Positions 28,561 to 29,203 of a stretch of 29,203 nucleotides of DNA are shown piece after piece. Positions within the stretch are counted from its first letter, which is position 1, and each line of letters begins with the position of its first letter. Position numbers and translations under genes: made by a program. Origin of the DNA: a virus. A model generated the notes under the pieces. It ran no database searches. It was not told the origin of the DNA and was given only the letters and a program-made list of their open reading frames with translations. The DNA is taken from IMG/VR virus record IMGVR_UViG_3300009160_000128, positions 1-29,203 of that record. One strand, given 5' to 3'.

Positions 28561-28574
28561 TTTTTTGTATATTA
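28561..28574 (+). promoter_or_regulatory. T6GTATATTA motif upstream of virion gene
   Basis: Identical to the 14-mer at 8008-8021; lies 28 bp before the ATG at 28603, directly after the terminator, where a virion-operon promoter is expected. Confidence 0.45.
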
Positions 28575-28602
28575 TAGTATATATTTATTAAAACTAAAAA
28601 TC

Positions 28603-29073
28603 ATGGACATTTTAAATTTTATTTCTTGGATCAAAGCCGGAAACTACAGAACAACTTTACCAACTGATACACAAAATCTATTAGCAATTGGAGCTAAAGA
28701 TCCAAGTAGAGATGATGGTTGGTTACCACTTGCAGTAGATGCGACTCCTTTACAAGCATTATACAATAAAGGTACAGTAACTCAATTAACTTCTATTACA
28801 ACAACTGTAACTTTAAATACTTTTAATGGTGTAATTACTTCTGTATCTTCAACATTAGCAGCAAATGCTAAAACATATTTTACAGTAATTAACTCTAATG
28901 TAACTTCTACATCTAGAATTATTGTATCTGCTGAATATGATAAAGCTGCAACAGGTATTGTTGTTTTAGGTGTTTCAGACATTGCTGCTGGAGCTTTTAG
29001 AGTTGTTATTTCAAATGGTGGAAATGCTGCATTAAATAATGTAGTTAAGGTACACTTTATGGTAATTAATTAA
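28603..29073 (+). CDS. virion protein, crAss-like (fibre/decoration type)
   Basis: 156 residues from the ATG at 28603 (MDILNFISWIKAGNYRTTLP); the frame is open to 28546, but that part overlaps the promoter and terminator. After the shared N-terminal segment and an IGAKDPSRDDGWLPL block, the body is Thr/Ser/Ala-rich beta (TSITTTVTLNTFNGVITSVS; RIIVSAEYD), as in head-fibre or decoration proteins. The next gene starts with almost the same N-terminus, pointing to a common docking segment. Confidence 0.75.
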   Translation: MDILNFISWIKAGNYRTTLPTDTQNLLAIGAKDPSRDDGWLPLAVDATPLQALYNKGTVTQLTSITTTVTLNTFNGVITSVSSTLAANAKTYFTVINSNVTSTSRIIVSAEYDKAATGIVVLGVSDIAAGAFRVVISNGGNAALNNVVKVHFMVIN

Positions 29074-29075
29074 TA

Positions 29076-29203
29076 ATGGATATTCTAAATTTCATTTCTT
29101 GGATAAAAGGTAAAAGAGTAGTTACTACTGTTGATCCATCTAAAACTCTTATACCAGTTGGATTAAAAGATTCTAGACGAGATGATGAGTATCTTGCTGG
29201 AGC
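29076..29203 (+). CDS. second virion protein, N-terminal part (cut by window edge)
   Basis: ATG at 29076, 2 nt after the preceding stop. The 42 visible residues begin MDILNFISWIKGKRVVTTVD and include IPVGLKDSRRDDEYLAG, parallel to the preceding protein. This N-terminus is one I associate with crAss-like and Bacteroidota phage structural (head fibre or tail) proteins. Confidence 0.7.
   Translation, partial: MDILNFISWIKGKRVVTTVDPSKTLIPVGLKDSRRDDEYLAG

Noticed and set aside
1-29203. CRISPR array, insertion sequence, integrase or attachment site
   Set aside because: No regularly spaced direct repeats, no transposase or integrase motif, and no tRNA-side duplication was seen.

Overview
The window looks like about 29 kb of a tailed-phage genome of the crAss-like group (Crassvirales) or a close relative, infecting a member of the Bacteroidota. 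Four things support this. A replication block with the crAss-like gene set (Ung, C-terminal-only DnaB, Sak4-type ATPase, putative SSB, TOPRIM primase, then further on a metallophosphatase and a SNF2-like helicase) lies in compact, AT-rich, overlapping genes. Promoter-like boxes match the Bacteroidota -7 consensus TAnnTTTG. Starts lack obvious Shine-Dalgarno sequences. Structural genes at the right edge share an N-terminus of the type MDILNFISWIK seen in Bacteroidota phage virion proteins. These assignments were made by eye; no database search was run.

Layout. (1) Minus strand, 1-7292: replication and repair genes, from a VWA/DUF2201-like gene cut by the left edge to Ung. (2) 7315-9375: short strand switches holding a plus-strand small gene, a NinB-like minus gene, and the plus-strand metallophosphatase with a coupled small gene. 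(3) Minus strand, 9323-18488: a long run of small accessory genes. It includes many membrane microproteins, an HTH protein, a ClpS-like adaptor, the helicase, an HNH nuclease, a tRNA-Arg(TCT) and a small lipoprotein. (4) 18552-20813: an HDAC-superfamily deacetylase preceded by about 1.3 kb without a convincing gene. That stretch looks like a large structured non-coding RNA on the minus strand. (5) 20814-23763: small minus-strand genes; the last four are separate units, each with its own terminator and a shared upstream 12-mer (CCGCTTnnAACT). (6) 23764-24246: a divergent intergenic region with G7 tracts and three promoter boxes, each embedded in an inverted repeat TGTCRCA/TGYGACA. (7) Plus strand, 24247 to the end: a metallopeptidase, an AlkB-like dioxygenase, a secreted Cys-rich protein, an aminoacyl-tRNA-protein transferase (ATE/Bpt)-like protein, GroES-like and DUF3310 proteins, then virion genes.

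Most unusual. First, the 19.54-20.69 kb RNA candidate has two copies of one three-way-junction domain at its ends, with identical linkers and five covarying base pairs, plus several GNRA hairpins readable only on the minus strand. Second, the three tandem promoter-operators look like a coordinated early control region. Third, a ClpS-like adaptor and an ATE/Bpt-like transferase in the same phage suggest manipulation of the host N-degron pathway.
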